64,000 nucleotides of DNA, taken from DASQFQ01 sp963811595 (GTDB taxonomy: Bacteria > Actinomycetota > Thermoleophilia > Solirubrobacterales > Solirubrobacteraceae). The position numbers and the translations under genes were made by a program. Where the stretch lies: assembly GCA_963811595.1 (NCBI GenBank), contig CAWERW010000015.1, positions 434,001 through 498,000 of the forward strand, read 5' to 3'. The notes beneath the pieces were generated by a model. It was not told the origin of the DNA. It ran no database searches and was given only the letters and a program-made list of their open reading frames with translations. Numbering within the stretch: the stretch's first letter is position 1; each line of letters begins with the position of its first letter. Shown piece after piece: positions 51,845-61,130 of the stretch.

Positions 51845-52656
51845 CGCATCGCCTCGTGCAGCGCGCGCCACTCGCCGGGCGCGAGCACCTCCGCCCGCGC
51901 GTCGGGCGGGCGGCCGATCGCCTCGAGCGCCGCCCGCGCCCGGTCGCGGTCCATGCCCGCCAGCGCCAGCGAGCCGGGCAGCGCCTTGCGGCGGTGCGCG
52001 AAGCCGGCGCTGACGAGCGCGCGCAGCGCCGGGTCGGGCGGCGGGCCGGTGCGGCGCAGGCCGACGAGCACGGAGTCGACGTTCGGCACCGGGTGGAAGA
52101 CGTTGCGCGACACGGGCCGCAGGACGCGCACGTCGCACGCGAGCTGCGCGAGCACCGACGTCGCGCCGTAGGCGGAGCTGCCCGGCTTGGCCGCGAGCCG
52201 CTCCCCCACCTCGCGCTGCACCATCGCCACCTGCGTCGTCACGCCGGGCAGCTCCTCGACGACCCGCAGGATCACGGTCGCGGCGACGCCGTAGGGGAGG
52301 TTCGCGACGACCTTCGTCGGCGCCGGCTCCAGACCCAGCAGGTCGAGCCGCACCGCGTCGCCGAAGTGCAGCGTCGAGTTCGGGTGCGGGTCGAGGGCGT
52401 CGCGCAGCGCCGGCTCGAGCCGCGGGTCCACCTCGACCACGTGCACGTGCGCCACGCGCTCCGCCAGGTACTCGCTCAGCACCCCGAGCCCGCCGCCGAC
52501 CTCGAGCACGACGTCCTCGGGGGTCAGCTCGGCCTGGAGGCCGATGACCCCCAGCAGGTTCGAGTCGATCAGGAAGTTCTGCCCCAGGTCGCGGTTGGGG
52601 CGGATCCCGAACGCCTTCATGCGGCGCAGGCTGGGCTGCGCCGGAAGCTCGCTCAC
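51841..52656 (-). CDS. rsmA: 16S rRNA dimethyladenosine transferase RsmA/KsgA
   Basis: A 271-residue enzyme that dimethylates A1518 and A1519 in 16S rRNA (E. coli numbering). Motifs: FGIRPNRDLGQNFLIDSNLL, VVLEVGGGLGVLSEYLAERV, HVVEVDPRLE, KVVANLPYGVAATVILR (the NLPY catalytic loop) and FHPVPNVDSVLVGL. GTG at 52656 overlaps the tatD stop as GTGA. Confidence 0.96.
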   Translation of the reverse strand: MSELPAQPSLRRMKAFGIRPNRDLGQNFLIDSNLLGVIGLQAELTPEDVVLEVGGGLGVLSEYLAERVAHVHVVEVDPRLEPALRDALDPHPNSTLHFGDAVRLDLLGLEPAPTKVVANLPYGVAATVILRVVEELPGVTTQVAMVQREVGERLAAKPGSSAYGATSVLAQLACDVRVLRPVSRNVFHPVPNVDSVLVGLRRTGPPPDPALRALVSAGFAHRRKALPGSLALAGMDRDRARAALEAIGRPPDARAEVLAPGEWRALHEAMR

Positions 52657-53402
52657 CAGCCGAACAGGCGCGCGGCGTTGGCCTCGACCGCCTGCTCGAG
52701 CTCCCGGTAGTCGATGCCGCGGGCCTCGGCGATGAACTCCGCGGTGTAGACGACGTACGCGCTCTGGTTGCGGTGCTTGCGGACCGCCTGCGGGGTCAGG
52801 TAGGGCGCGTCGGTCTCGACGAGCAGGCGGTCGAGCGGGACGCGCACGGCGGCGTCGGCGAGCTCGGTCGACTTCGGGTAGGTGACGTTGCCGGCGAACG
52901 AGATCCACCAGCCGCGCTCGAGGCACTCGTCGAGCCGGTCGGGCATCGAGAAGCAGTGCATGACGACCTCGACGCCCTGGGCGCGGGTCGCGAGCGTGTT
53001 GACGGTGTCGTCGTCGGCCGCGCGCGTGTGGATGACGAGCGGCTTGCCGGCCGCGCGGGCGACCTCGATCTGGGCGAGGAACGCGCGCTCCTGGTCCTCG
53101 CGCGGCGCGCGGTCGCGGTAGTAGTCGAGCCCGGTCTCCCCGACCGCCCGGCAGAGCGGCTCCTGCGCGAGCTCGGCGAGCTCCTCCGCCGCGGCGTCGT
53201 CGAAGCCGTGCGCCGAGTTCGGGTGCCGGCCGACCGCGGCGAAGACCTCGTCGAAGCGCTCGGCGGCGGCGAGCGCCGCGCGGCAGCCCGCCGAGTCCAT
53301 CCCGATCGTGAGGATCCGGTTGACGCCCACCTGGCGTGCCGCGGCCACCAGCTCGTCCTCGGGCGCGGGGCCGTGGTCGAGGTGGGTGTGCGAGTCGATC
53401 AC
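52653..53402 (-). CDS. tatD: TatD-family metal-dependent deoxyribonuclease
   Basis: A 249-residue TIM-barrel DNase. GTG at 53402 overlaps the metG stop as GTGA and begins VIDSHTHLDHGP. The metal ligands lie in SHTHLD, AVGETGLDYYRD, LVIHTRAADD, EVVMHCFSM and LVETDAPYLTP. It probably acts in DNA repair or quality control. The metG-tatD-rsmA-ispE order is conserved in actinobacteria; rpfB, found here in mycobacteria, is missing. Confidence 0.95.
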   Translation of the reverse strand: MIDSHTHLDHGPAPEDELVAAARQVGVNRILTIGMDSAGCRAALAAAERFDEVFAAVGRHPNSAHGFDDAAAEELAELAQEPLCRAVGETGLDYYRDRAPREDQERAFLAQIEVARAAGKPLVIHTRAADDDTVNTLATRAQGVEVVMHCFSMPDRLDECLERGWWISFAGNVTYPKSTELADAAVRVPLDRLLVETDAPYLTPQAVRKHRNQSAYVVYTAEFIAEARGIDYRELEQAVEANAARLFGW

Positions 53403-54916
53403 TGTGGCTTGGGGAAGAGTTGCGGCAGCTCGCCCACCGGCGCGCCGCCGGGGCTCTCGCCGAACGCGGCGGCGCTCAGCTCGAGCCGCTCGTCGCCGAG
53501 CGCGGCCAGCAGCTTGCCCGTCGACTCGGGCATGTAAGGCGAGAGCAGCACGGTCAGCATGCGCAGGCCCTCGGCGAGCGAGCGCAGCGTGGTCTGCAGC
53601 TCGGCCGCGGCGCCGGGGTCCTTGGCGAGCTTCCACGGCGCCTTCTCCTCGACGTAGCGGTTGAGCCGCCGCACGCGCGCCCAGATGCGGTCGAGCGCCT
53701 GCGTGATCTCGGCGCGGTCGAGCAGCTCGCACACCTCGGCGGCGAGCCCGTCGAAGTCGCCGCGCAGCTCCGGGTCGACGTCGACGTCCGGCACCGCGCC
53801 GTCGCAGTAGCGGCCGATCATGTTCAGCGTGCGGCTGGCGAGGTTGCCGTACTCGTTGGCGAGCTCGGACGTGTAGCGCTCGGCGAACGTGGTCGTCGAG
53901 ACGGAGCCGTCGAGCCCGAAGGAGACCTCGCGGAAGCAGTAGTACCGGAGCGCGTCGGTGCCGAACTGGTCCATCACCTCGAACGGGTCGAGCACGTTGC
54001 CCAGCGACTTGGACATCTTGTGCTCCTCGCCCGACGCGTCCTTCATCAGCAGGAAGCCGTGGATGAAGAGGTGCTCGGGCAGCGGGATGTCGGCGGCGAG
54101 CAGCATCGCCGGCCAGAAGACCGCGTGGAACTTGAGGATGTCCTTGCCGATGACGTGGAAGTCGGCGGGCCAGAAGACCTCCGTCTCGTCCTGCCCGTCG
54201 TGGGCGAAGGAGAGCGCCGTGTAGTAGTTGAGGAGCGCGTCGAACCAGACGTAGAAGACGTGCTCGGGATCCCAGGGGACGGGCACGCCCCAGTCGAGCT
54301 TCGCGCGGCTGAGAGAGACGTCCTGGAGCCCGCCGGCGATGAACGAGCGCGCCTCGTTGAAGCGCACGCGCGGGAGCACGAAGTCGGACTGCCCGTCGTA
54401 GAGCTGCTCGAGCTGCTCCTGGAAGGACGAGAGGCGGAAGAACCAGTTCTCCTCGCGCTCGCGGTCGAGCGGGATGCGGTGGATCGGGCAGGTGTTCTCC
54501 GGCCCGATCTCGGCGTCGGTCTTGAAGTCCGCGCAGCGGGGGCAGTACCAGCCCTCGTACATGCCCTTGTAGACGTGGCCGTTGTCGTAGATGCGCTGCA
54601 TGACCTCCTGGACCCGCTTGCCGTGGCGCGGGTCGGAGGTGCGGATGAAGAAGTCGATGCTCGCGTTGATGCGCGGCATCAGGTCCTGGAAGCGGGCGGC
54701 GTTGCGGTCGGCGAGCTCCTTGGGCGTGACGCCCTCGCGCTCGGCCGCCTGGGCGACCGGCTCGCCGTGCTCGTCGGTGCCGGTGAGGAAGAAGACGTCC
54801 TCGCCGCGCTGCCGCATGTGGCGGGCGAGGATGTCGGCGCCGATCGTCGTGTACGCGTGCCCGAGGTGGGGCGCGGCGTTGACGTAGTAGATCGGGGTGG
54901 TGACGTAGAAGGCCAT
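53399..54916 (-). CDS. metG: Methionyl-tRNA synthetase
   Basis: A 505-residue class I synthetase. The HIGH motif reads HLGH in IYYVNAAPHLGHAYTTIGAD, and KMSKS is in EHKMSKSLGNVLDP. The zinc-like insertion has WYCPRCADF and CPIH. FVLPRVRFNEARSF, WYCPRC and the anticodon-binding helices are present. There is no C-terminal tRNA-binding domain, as in other actinobacterial enzymes. It is the first gene of a four-gene coupled unit. Confidence 0.98.
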   Translation of the reverse strand: MAFYVTTPIYYVNAAPHLGHAYTTIGADILARHMRQRGEDVFFLTGTDEHGEPVAQAAEREGVTPKELADRNAARFQDLMPRINASIDFFIRTSDPRHGKRVQEVMQRIYDNGHVYKGMYEGWYCPRCADFKTDAEIGPENTCPIHRIPLDREREENWFFRLSSFQEQLEQLYDGQSDFVLPRVRFNEARSFIAGGLQDVSLSRAKLDWGVPVPWDPEHVFYVWFDALLNYYTALSFAHDGQDETEVFWPADFHVIGKDILKFHAVFWPAMLLAADIPLPEHLFIHGFLLMKDASGEEHKMSKSLGNVLDPFEVMDQFGTDALRYYCFREVSFGLDGSVSTTTFAERYTSELANEYGNLASRTLNMIGRYCDGAVPDVDVDPELRGDFDGLAAEVCELLDRAEITQALDRIWARVRRLNRYVEEKAPWKLAKDPGAAAELQTTLRSLAEGLRMLTVLLSPYMPESTGKLLAALGDERLELSAAAFGESPGGAPVGELPQLFPKPQ

Positions 54917-54946
54917 CGGCGGCCTCCACGTTAGATACTCGGGGTC

Positions 54947-55408
54947 ATGGAACGCTTCAACCTCCTGGCTGCCTCGCCCGAGTACGACGACAGCGACCCC
55001 GAGGGCTACCGCGCGGGAATGGATCGCTTCGGGCCGAAGATCGGCGCGGCGCAGCTCGGCGGCTCGGTCTACGAGCTGCCCCCGGGGCAGAGCATCTGCC
55101 CCTATCACTACGAGTGGCCCGAGGAGGAGTGGCTGATGCCGCTCGACGGGACGGTGGTCGTCCGGACGCCGGCCGGCGAGGAAGAGCTGGGGCAGTGGGA
55201 GATCGTCGCGTTCCCGCCCGGGCCGGAGGGCGCGCACAAGGTCACGAACCGCGGCTCGGCGGTGGTGCGGGTGCTGATGATCTCGCCGAAGCCCGACTAC
55301 TCGGTCGCCGTCTATCCCGACAGCGACAAGCTGCTCGCCACCACGCCGCACGACCGGCTCATGTCGCGGCGGTCGTCCGGCGTCGACTACTACGACGGGG
55401 AGGCGTGA
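54947..55408 (+). CDS. Cupin-domain protein
   Basis: A 153-residue cupin. The first motif PGQSICPYHYEWPEEEWLMP lacks the usual second His spacing but keeps His and Glu; the second is PPGPEGAHKVTNRG. It ends SRRSSGVDYYDGEA. It is divergent from metG with 30 bases between. Its stop is followed at once by a 43-residue peptide gene. The substrate is unknown. Confidence 0.85.
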   Translation: MERFNLLAASPEYDDSDPEGYRAGMDRFGPKIGAAQLGGSVYELPPGQSICPYHYEWPEEEWLMPLDGTVVVRTPAGEEELGQWEIVAFPPGPEGAHKVTNRGSAVVRVLMISPKPDYSVAVYPDSDKLLATTPHDRLMSRRSSGVDYYDGEA

Positions 55409-55410
55409 GC

Positions 55411-55542
55411 ATGGAGCCGCTCGTGTTCGAGACGGCCGTCGACCTCGCGACCGAGACGCCCACGCAGACGTTCAACGGGCACGAGCTGACGAGCATCCAG
55501 CCCGTGGCCGAGATGAAGACGGAGTGGCTGATGGACTCCTGA
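55411..55542 (+). CDS. 43-residue peptide gene after cupin
   Basis: A 43-residue acidic peptide (MEPLVFETAVDLATETPTQT, then FNGHELTSIQ and a Met/Trp end). ATG lies two bases after the cupin stop; GTG at 55405 would overlap that stop as GTGA and add two residues. No Cys, signal or membrane helix is present. It is followed 20 bases later by the propeller gene. Coding is supported only by tight spacing and unbroken frame, so confidence is moderate. Confidence 0.5.
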   Translation: MEPLVFETAVDLATETPTQTFNGHELTSIQPVAEMKTEWLMDS

Positions 55543-55562
55543 CCCCACAAGGCGTAGGGTCG

Positions 55563-57182
55563 ATGCGGGAACGGATCACCTTCATGGGACGGCACATCTC
55601 GACGCGCGGCCTGCGCGTCCTCGCAGTCTCGGCGCTGACCATCGGCGTGCTCGCGACGTTGGCGACGGCGGCCGGGCCCGGCGGCTGGGACCATCTCGGC
55701 ACCGGCAGCCACGCCGGGGGCGATTCGCTCGACGCCGTCGCCAACGCGTTGGAGGCGACCCCTGACGGGTTGCTGTACGTCGGCGGAGCGTTCACGGACG
55801 CCGGCGGAGTGCTCAACGCCGATCGCATCGCGAAGTGGAACGGCAGCAGCTGGAGCGCCGTCAGCTCGTCGACCTCGCAGATCACAAACGGCCAGGTCGA
55901 CGCCATCGCGGTCTTCGACGGCGAGGTCTACGCCGGCGGCACGTTCACGCACGCGAACGAGGATGCCAACAACCTCGCGGTCTGGGACGGCGACAGCTGG
56001 GAGCCGGCCTGCATCGACTCCGATCCGACGGAGCCGGCGTTCAACGGCAACGTAACCAGCCTGCAGATCGTCGGGGAGCTCCTGTACGTCGGCGGCGAGT
56101 TCCAAGACGGCGCGCACGTTCTCTCCGCCGACTACCTGCTGACCTGCCACCTGGAGACGCGCGTGGCGAGTTCCACGGTCGCCGATGAGGCCCACGCCAT
56201 CTCGGGCGGTCCGGTGTACGCGCTGACGGCCGACAGCGACGGCACGCTCTACGCGGGCGGAGGGTTCGCCAACCTCAATCAGATTCCCGCCGCCGACCGC
56301 GTCGCCGCGCTCCCCGAAGGCGGCACCTGGGAGCCCATGGCCGGGGGCCTCACCACGTTCGTCCGCGGTCTCACCACCGTCGGGACCGAGGTGTACGTCG
56401 GCACGGACGCGGACGATGTCGCGGGCATCGCGGAGGCGGACCGCGTCGTGAAATGGGACGGGACGGCGTGGAGTGCCCTCGGATCCGACACCGCCGGTGA
56501 CAACGGGTGGTTCCCGCCGGGGACCTCGATCTACGGCCTGGCCGGCACCGGCTCGCACCTGTTCGTCACAGGCTCGTTCCAGAACGCGAACGGCGACCCG
56601 CGCGCCGACCACGTCGCCTGGTTCGACGGCGGCGCCTGGCACGCGGTCGGCTCGAACGGCTCCGGCGACGGGCCGTTCCCCGCCGAAGGGCATGCCCTCG
56701 CGGTCATCGACCGGCGGCTCTACGCCGCCGGGGCGTTCACCAGCGCCGGCGGCGACCCCCAGGCGCGCTCCGCCGCCTCGTTCGAGCTGTCGCAGATCAT
56801 CGCCTACCCGACGCCGACCGTGACCCCGGGGCCGAGTGCGCAGCCGACGCCCACGGTGACCCCCGGCCCGGCCCCCATCCCGACGCCGACGGTCACGCCC
56901 GCTCCCACGCCGCCCGACACCACGGCGCCGAAGACGTCGCTCCGCAAGGCCCGGATCAACCAGGCGAAGCGGAAGGCGACCTTCACGTTCGGCTCAGGCG
57001 AGGCGGCCGCCGGCTTCCTCTGCAAGCTCGACAAGCAGCGGTTCAAGCCGTGCAGGTCGCCGAAGACCTACAAGAAGCTCAAGCGCGGCAAGCACGTCTT
57101 CCGGGTCAAGGCGCGCGACCGTGCCGGCAACCTCGACAGGACGCCGATCGTCAAGCGCTTCCGGATCAAGCGGCCGCGCTAG
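55563..57182 (+). CDS. Secreted beta-propeller protein with Pro-Thr linker
   Basis: A 539-residue exported protein from ATG at 55563. A signal or anchor helix (VLAVSALTIGVLATLATAAG) is followed by about seven kelch-like blades with repeated YVGGAFTDAGG / VYAGGTFTHAN / LYAGGGFANL patterns. A linker of PTPTVTPGP repeats connects to a C-terminal Ig-like domain with two Cys (FLCKLDKQRFKPC) and a basic end. It probably sits in or outside the wall and binds a ligand. The linker resembles the tail of the sigma factor at 8483. Confidence 0.85.
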   Translation: MRERITFMGRHISTRGLRVLAVSALTIGVLATLATAAGPGGWDHLGTGSHAGGDSLDAVANALEATPDGLLYVGGAFTDAGGVLNADRIAKWNGSSWSAVSSSTSQITNGQVDAIAVFDGEVYAGGTFTHANEDANNLAVWDGDSWEPACIDSDPTEPAFNGNVTSLQIVGELLYVGGEFQDGAHVLSADYLLTCHLETRVASSTVADEAHAISGGPVYALTADSDGTLYAGGGFANLNQIPAADRVAALPEGGTWEPMAGGLTTFVRGLTTVGTEVYVGTDADDVAGIAEADRVVKWDGTAWSALGSDTAGDNGWFPPGTSIYGLAGTGSHLFVTGSFQNANGDPRADHVAWFDGGAWHAVGSNGSGDGPFPAEGHALAVIDRRLYAAGAFTSAGGDPQARSAASFELSQIIAYPTPTVTPGPSAQPTPTVTPGPAPIPTPTVTPAPTPPDTTAPKTSLRKARINQAKRKATFTFGSGEAAAGFLCKLDKQRFKPCRSPKTYKKLKRGKHVFRVKARDRAGNLDRTPIVKRFRIKRPR

Positions 57183-57535
57183 GCGGACTTCCAGACCCCG
57201 AACACGACGCCCTGCGGGTCGGCCGCGTAGGCGGCCCACCCTGCGTCGCCGATCTGGCGCTCCGGCGAGATCACCTTGCCGCCGGCGGCCTCGACCTTGG
57301 CGAGCGCCTCGCCGATGTCGGGCACGTCGATCGTGAGGAGGGCGTTCTGCGTGTGCGGGAAGTCGCTCGCGCGCATGATGCCGCCGTTGATCCCGAGCTC
57401 CCCCTCGCCGGTGTCGACGAGCCAGTAGGTCTGCCCCTCCCACGACTGGTTCGTCCAGCCGAACGCGTCCCCGAAGAACTTCACGGACTGCTCGGGGTCG
57501 TCGGAGAGGAGCTCGAAGTGGACGACGCGCGGCAC
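57179..57535 (-). CDS. VOC-family (glyoxalase-like) protein
   Basis: A 118-residue single VOC domain. VVHFELLSDDPEQSVKFFGD, FGWTNQSWEGQTYWLVDTGE and DPQGVVFGVWKSA are family-typical. His in VVHFEL and Glu in GELGINGG could be metal ligands. The fold supports dioxygenase, isomerase or resistance functions; none can be chosen. Its start lies inside the end of the M23 gene on the same strand. Confidence 0.88.
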   Translation of the reverse strand: MPRVVHFELLSDDPEQSVKFFGDAFGWTNQSWEGQTYWLVDTGEGELGINGGIMRASDFPHTQNALLTIDVPDIGEALAKVEAAGGKVISPERQIGDAGWAAYAADPQGVVFGVWKSA

Positions 57536-58155
57536 GGTGCACCCTCCTGTCTGCGGCGATACGGAAGCCTCAACCTACCGGCCCCCGCGAGACCCGCAAG
57601 CCCGAGCGCGAGGCCGAGCCAGGCGGTCCACGGAGCGAGCGCCGCGGGGCGCGGCGGCGGAGCCGGGCGGAGGGGGCGCGGCGTCGCGCGCGGGCGCGGA
57701 GCGCGGACGAGCGGCGCCGGCGGAGGCGAGCGGCCGCGGGTGAGGAACGGCAGCGGGTCGACGTAGCCCCAGGGCCGGCCTTCACGGCGCACGCCGAGGT
57801 GCAGCGGCCCCGCCGCGCGACCGAGCCGCGCGCCGGCCCCGACGCGCGCGCCGGCGCGGACCGCGCGCTCGACCGGCGCGTACGACACCCGCCAGCGGCC
57901 GCAGCGCATGCTCACCGTCCCCTTGCCGGCCACCCGCCCGGCGAACGCGACCCGGCCCGAGCACGCCGCCCGCACCGTCTCGCCCGGCGCGGCCGCCAGG
58001 TCCACCCCGCGGTGCTGCCCGCGCGCGAAGGGATCGGGCCCGAGCTCGAAGAGCCGCGTCGGCTCACCCGCGACCGGCGGCTGCCAGCCCGCGGCGGTGC
58101 TCGGCGCGGCGGCCAGGATGCACAGGGCGGCGAGGACGGCGATGGCGCGGCACAT
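57481..58155 (-). CDS. M23-family (LytM-like) peptidase domain protein
   Basis: A 224-residue exported protein with a signal peptide (IAVLAALCILAAAPSTAAG). The M23 domain has FARGQHRGVDLAAAPGETVR (first zinc motif) and GPLHLGVRREGRPWGYVDPL, the variant LHxG motif seen in actinobacterial M23 proteins; the first His of HxH is replaced. A Pro/Arg region and a C-terminal membrane helix (WTAWLGLALGLAGLAGAG) follow. The last 55 bases overlap the VOC gene. It probably acts on or binds peptidoglycan. Confidence 0.82.
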   Translation of the reverse strand: MCRAIAVLAALCILAAAPSTAAGWQPPVAGEPTRLFELGPDPFARGQHRGVDLAAAPGETVRAACSGRVAFAGRVAGKGTVSMRCGRWRVSYAPVERAVRAGARVGAGARLGRAAGPLHLGVRREGRPWGYVDPLPFLTRGRSPPPAPLVRAPRPRATPRPLRPAPPPRPAALAPWTAWLGLALGLAGLAGAGRLRLPYRRRQEGAPCRASSTSSSSPTTPSSP

Positions 58156-58201
58156 CCGCGCGACGCTACGCCCGCCGCCGTGCTGCGACGCCCTCGCGGC
58201 G

Positions 58202-59038
58202 TCAATCGTCGCGCTGTTGCGCGCCTTCCGTCACAGCTCGGTACAGATCGTTGGCGGCTCCGCCCGTGAGCTCGGCCACGACCGAGGCCGCCGGGCGCGC
58301 GCGGGCGCCCGCCTCGACGAGCCGGCGGACGGCGTCGACGGCGCGCGGGTCGGCGCCCTCGCGCGGCGGCGCGGCGCCGATGACGAGCACGACCTCGCCG
58401 CGCGGCGGCGCGCCGGCGTAGCGGGCCGCGAGCTCGGCGGCGCTGCCCCGGACGACCTCCTCGTGCAGCTTCGTGAGCTCGCGGCAGACCGCGACCGGCC
58501 GCTCCGGGTCGAGCTCGGCCAGGGCGGCGAGCGAGGCGGCGACGCGGCGGGGGGACTCGAACGCGACGACGGTGTCGTCGGCGGCGAAGAGGGCGTCCTG
58601 CCCCGACCGCTTGCGCGGCAGGAAGCCGGCGAAGCGCCAGCGGTCCGCGGGCAGGCCGCTCGCCACCAGCGCCGCGAGCGCCGCGCTCGGCCCGGGCAGC
58701 ACCTCGACCTCGAGCCCCGCGGCGATGCAGCCCGCGACCAGCACGTAGCCCGGGTCGCTGACCAGGGGCATGCCGGCGTCGGACACGAGCGCGACGACCG
58801 CGCCGTCGCGCATCCGGGTCACGAGCTCCGGCGTCCGCTCGCGCTCGTTGTGCTCGTGGTAGGAGAGCAGCGTCGCCTGCACGCCGTAGCGCTCGAGCAG
58901 GACACGCGTGCGCCGCGTGTCCTCGCACGCCACGAGGTCGGCCTCGCGCAGCGCGGCGAGCACGCGCAGCGTCACGTCCTCGAGGTTGCCGATCGGCGTC
59001 GGGCAGACCACGAGGCGGCCTGAAGCGGAACCGGTCAT
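58202..59038 (-). CDS. rsmI: 16S rRNA (cytidine-2'-O)-methyltransferase RsmI
   Basis: A 278-residue SPOUT-unrelated, tetrapyrrole-methylase-fold enzyme that methylates C1402 of 16S rRNA. Motifs: LVVCPTPIGNLEDVTLRVL, CEDTRRTRVLLERYG, LLSYHEHNE, ALVSDAGMPLVSDPGYVLV and EVLPGPSAALAALVASGLP. ATG at 59038 overlaps the glucokinase stop as ATGA. It lies near metG, as in mycobacteria. Confidence 0.96.
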   Translation of the reverse strand: MTGSASGRLVVCPTPIGNLEDVTLRVLAALREADLVACEDTRRTRVLLERYGVQATLLSYHEHNERERTPELVTRMRDGAVVALVSDAGMPLVSDPGYVLVAGCIAAGLEVEVLPGPSAALAALVASGLPADRWRFAGFLPRKRSGQDALFAADDTVVAFESPRRVAASLAALAELDPERPVAVCRELTKLHEEVVRGSAAELAARYAGAPPRGEVVLVIGAAPPREGADPRAVDAVRRLVEAGARARPAASVVAELTGGAANDLYRAVTEGAQQRDD

Positions 59039-60042
59039 TCCGGACCGGAGGGCGGCCGGTCGCCCCACTCCGCCGCGTCCGGATCGTGCGCCAGCAGCGC
59101 GGCCCCGATCATCCCCGACTCGGCGCCGAACGACGTCGCGACGACGCGCGCCATCTCCTTCGCCGGCGACAGCGCGCGCTTCATCAGCACCTCGCGCGCG
59201 GGCGCCAGCAGCAGCTCGCCCGCCGCGATCACGCCGCCACCGATGACCACGACCTCGGGGTTGAAGATGTTCACGAGGTTCGCGATCCCGACCCCGAGCC
59301 GCTCGCCGATCACGCGCACGGCCGCGCCCGCGACCGGGTCGCCGTCGAACGCCAGCTCCGTCACCAGCGGCCCGGTCAGCGGCCGCCCCTCCTCGAGGAA
59401 GCGCCCCAGCGGCGTGTCCGGCTCGCGCGCCACCCGCAGCGCCGCCTCGCGCACGAGCGCGGTCCCCGAGGCGACCGCCTCGAGGCAGCCCCAGTTCGGG
59501 CAGTTGCCCTGGCACGGCGGGCCGTTGATGTCGACGACCATGTGCCCCATCTCGGCGCCCGCGCCCGCCCACCCGCGATACAGGCGGCCGCCCAGCACCA
59601 GGCCACCGCCGATCCCCGTCCCGATCGTCAGCAGCGCCACGTCGGACGAGCCCTTCGCCGCGCCCGCGCGCGCCTCCGCCCAGACCGCGCAGTTGGCGTC
59701 GTTGTCGACCTCGACCGGAAGGCCGAGCCGCTCGCTCATCACCTCGCCGAACTTCAGATCGGCCAGCGGGAGGTTGACCGCCTGCACCGCCACGCCGGTC
59801 CTGCGATCGAACGTGCAGGGGATCCCGAACCCGACGGCCTTTATGTCGCCGTCAACCGCCTCGCTAGCCTCTTGGACCGCGTCGACCGCCGCGTCGAGCA
59901 GCGCAGCTTGGTCGATTCCGAAGGCCTCCCGGCGCGTTCGGTGGTGGACGGTGAGCCGCTCTGGATCGACCGCTCCCGCCAGGAGCTTGGTCCCGCCCAG
60001 ATCGACGCCGATCACAAAGCGGGCAGGCACTTCGACCACCAT
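59035..60042 (-). CDS. glk: ROK-family glucokinase
   Basis: A 335-residue sugar kinase. The ATP loop is FVIGVDLGGTKLLAGAV. The sugar-binding and catalytic part is VEVDNDANCAVWAEARAG, then LTIGTGIGGGLVLGGRLYRG. The ROK zinc site reads GHMVVDINGPPCQGNCPNWG with C-x-G-N-C. It probably phosphorylates glucose from ATP. It is divergent from the LCP gene with 14 bases between and coupled to rsmI. Confidence 0.93.
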   Translation of the reverse strand: MVVEVPARFVIGVDLGGTKLLAGAVDPERLTVHHRTRREAFGIDQAALLDAAVDAVQEASEAVDGDIKAVGFGIPCTFDRRTGVAVQAVNLPLADLKFGEVMSERLGLPVEVDNDANCAVWAEARAGAAKGSSDVALLTIGTGIGGGLVLGGRLYRGWAGAGAEMGHMVVDINGPPCQGNCPNWGCLEAVASGTALVREAALRVAREPDTPLGRFLEEGRPLTGPLVTELAFDGDPVAGAAVRVIGERLGVGIANLVNIFNPEVVVIGGGVIAAGELLLAPAREVLMKRALSPAKEMARVVATSFGAESGMIGAALLAHDPDAAEWGDRPPSGPE

Positions 60043-60056
60043 ACCCCGCGTTCGCC

Positions 60057-61130
60057 ATGGCCGACGAGAAGCCCACCTACACCAAATACCGCTCCCGCCC
60101 CAAGCTGTTCGGCGGGAAGGGCTCCAACGGCGCCCGCGACGCGATCGACGACCTGCGCGGCGGCGTGCCCCGCCCGGAGGATCCGGACAAGCGGCGCCTG
60201 CGCGAGCGCTTCACGTTCTGGCGCGTGCTCGGCTACGTCGGCGCCCTGGTCGTCGGCTGGCTCCTGTTCTCGCTGCTGCTGTTCCTGATCTCCGCCCAGG
60301 TCCAGCGCCAAGGGGTCGACGACGCCGCCGGCACCGCGCTCAAGGACTCGGGCTTCACGCTCACCTCGCCCAACACGATCCTCGTGCTCGGCTCCGACGC
60401 GCGGACGAAGGGCACGAAGGAGCCCGGCGCGAACACGATCGGCCAGCCGAGCCGCTCGGACACGATCATGCTGATGCGCGTCGGCGGCGGGAAGTCCGCG
60501 CGCCTCTCGATCCCGCGCGACACGCTCGTCGACATCCCCGGACACGGCCGCGACAAGATCAACGCCGCCTACGCCTACGGCGGCCCCGGGCTCGCCACCA
60601 AGACGGTCTCGCAGTACCTCGGCATCGACGTCAACCACATCGTCGAGGTCAACTTCGAGAACTTCCCCGCCTTCATCGACTCGCTCGGCGGGATCGACTA
60701 CCGCGGCGGCTGCGTGATCAGCCGCATCAACGGCGGCGCCCGCAACGGCGGCTACACGCTGCGCCTCAAGCGCGGCGAGAACCACCTCGACGGCGAGCAG
60801 GCGCTGGCCCTGGCGCGCACCCGCAAGAACGAGTGCAACCCGGCCGAGAACGACCTCACGCGCGCGCGCCGCCAGCAGAAGATCCTCGCCTCGATCAAGG
60901 GCCGGCTGATCAGCCCGAAGACGTTCTTCCGGCTCCCGCTCGTCTCCTGGAACGCTCCCAAGGCGGTCCGCTCGGACATGGCCGGCCCCGCCCTGCTCGG
61001 CCTGTTCGGCTCGGTGGCGACGAGCGGCTCACCCGACACCCGCGTGCTGCGCGGCAACCCGGACGGCAACGGCCTGACCGTGCCGGACGACGTCAAGCAG
61101 CGCGAGGTGAAGCGCTTCCTCGACGGTTAA
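60057..61130 (+). CDS. LytR-CpsA-Psr (LCP) family protein
   Basis: A 357-residue membrane protein with a 60-residue cytoplasmic part, one membrane helix (VGALVVGWLLFSLLLFLIS) and an external LCP domain. Typical motifs: TILVLGSDART, PSRSDTIMLMRV, LSIPRDTLVDIPGHGRDKIN, NFPAFIDSLGGIDYRGG and LDGEQALALARTRKN, with the conserved Arg and Asp residues for pyrophosphate binding. LCP proteins transfer glycopolymers from lipid carriers to peptidoglycan. Its stop overlaps that of the convergent dehydrogenase gene. Confidence 0.95.
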   Translation: MADEKPTYTKYRSRPKLFGGKGSNGARDAIDDLRGGVPRPEDPDKRRLRERFTFWRVLGYVGALVVGWLLFSLLLFLISAQVQRQGVDDAAGTALKDSGFTLTSPNTILVLGSDARTKGTKEPGANTIGQPSRSDTIMLMRVGGGKSARLSIPRDTLVDIPGHGRDKINAAYAYGGPGLATKTVSQYLGIDVNHIVEVNFENFPAFIDSLGGIDYRGGCVISRINGGARNGGYTLRLKRGENHLDGEQALALARTRKNECNPAENDLTRARRQQKILASIKGRLISPKTFFRLPLVSWNAPKAVRSDMAGPALLGLFGSVATSGSPDTRVLRGNPDGNGLTVPDDVKQREVKRFLDG

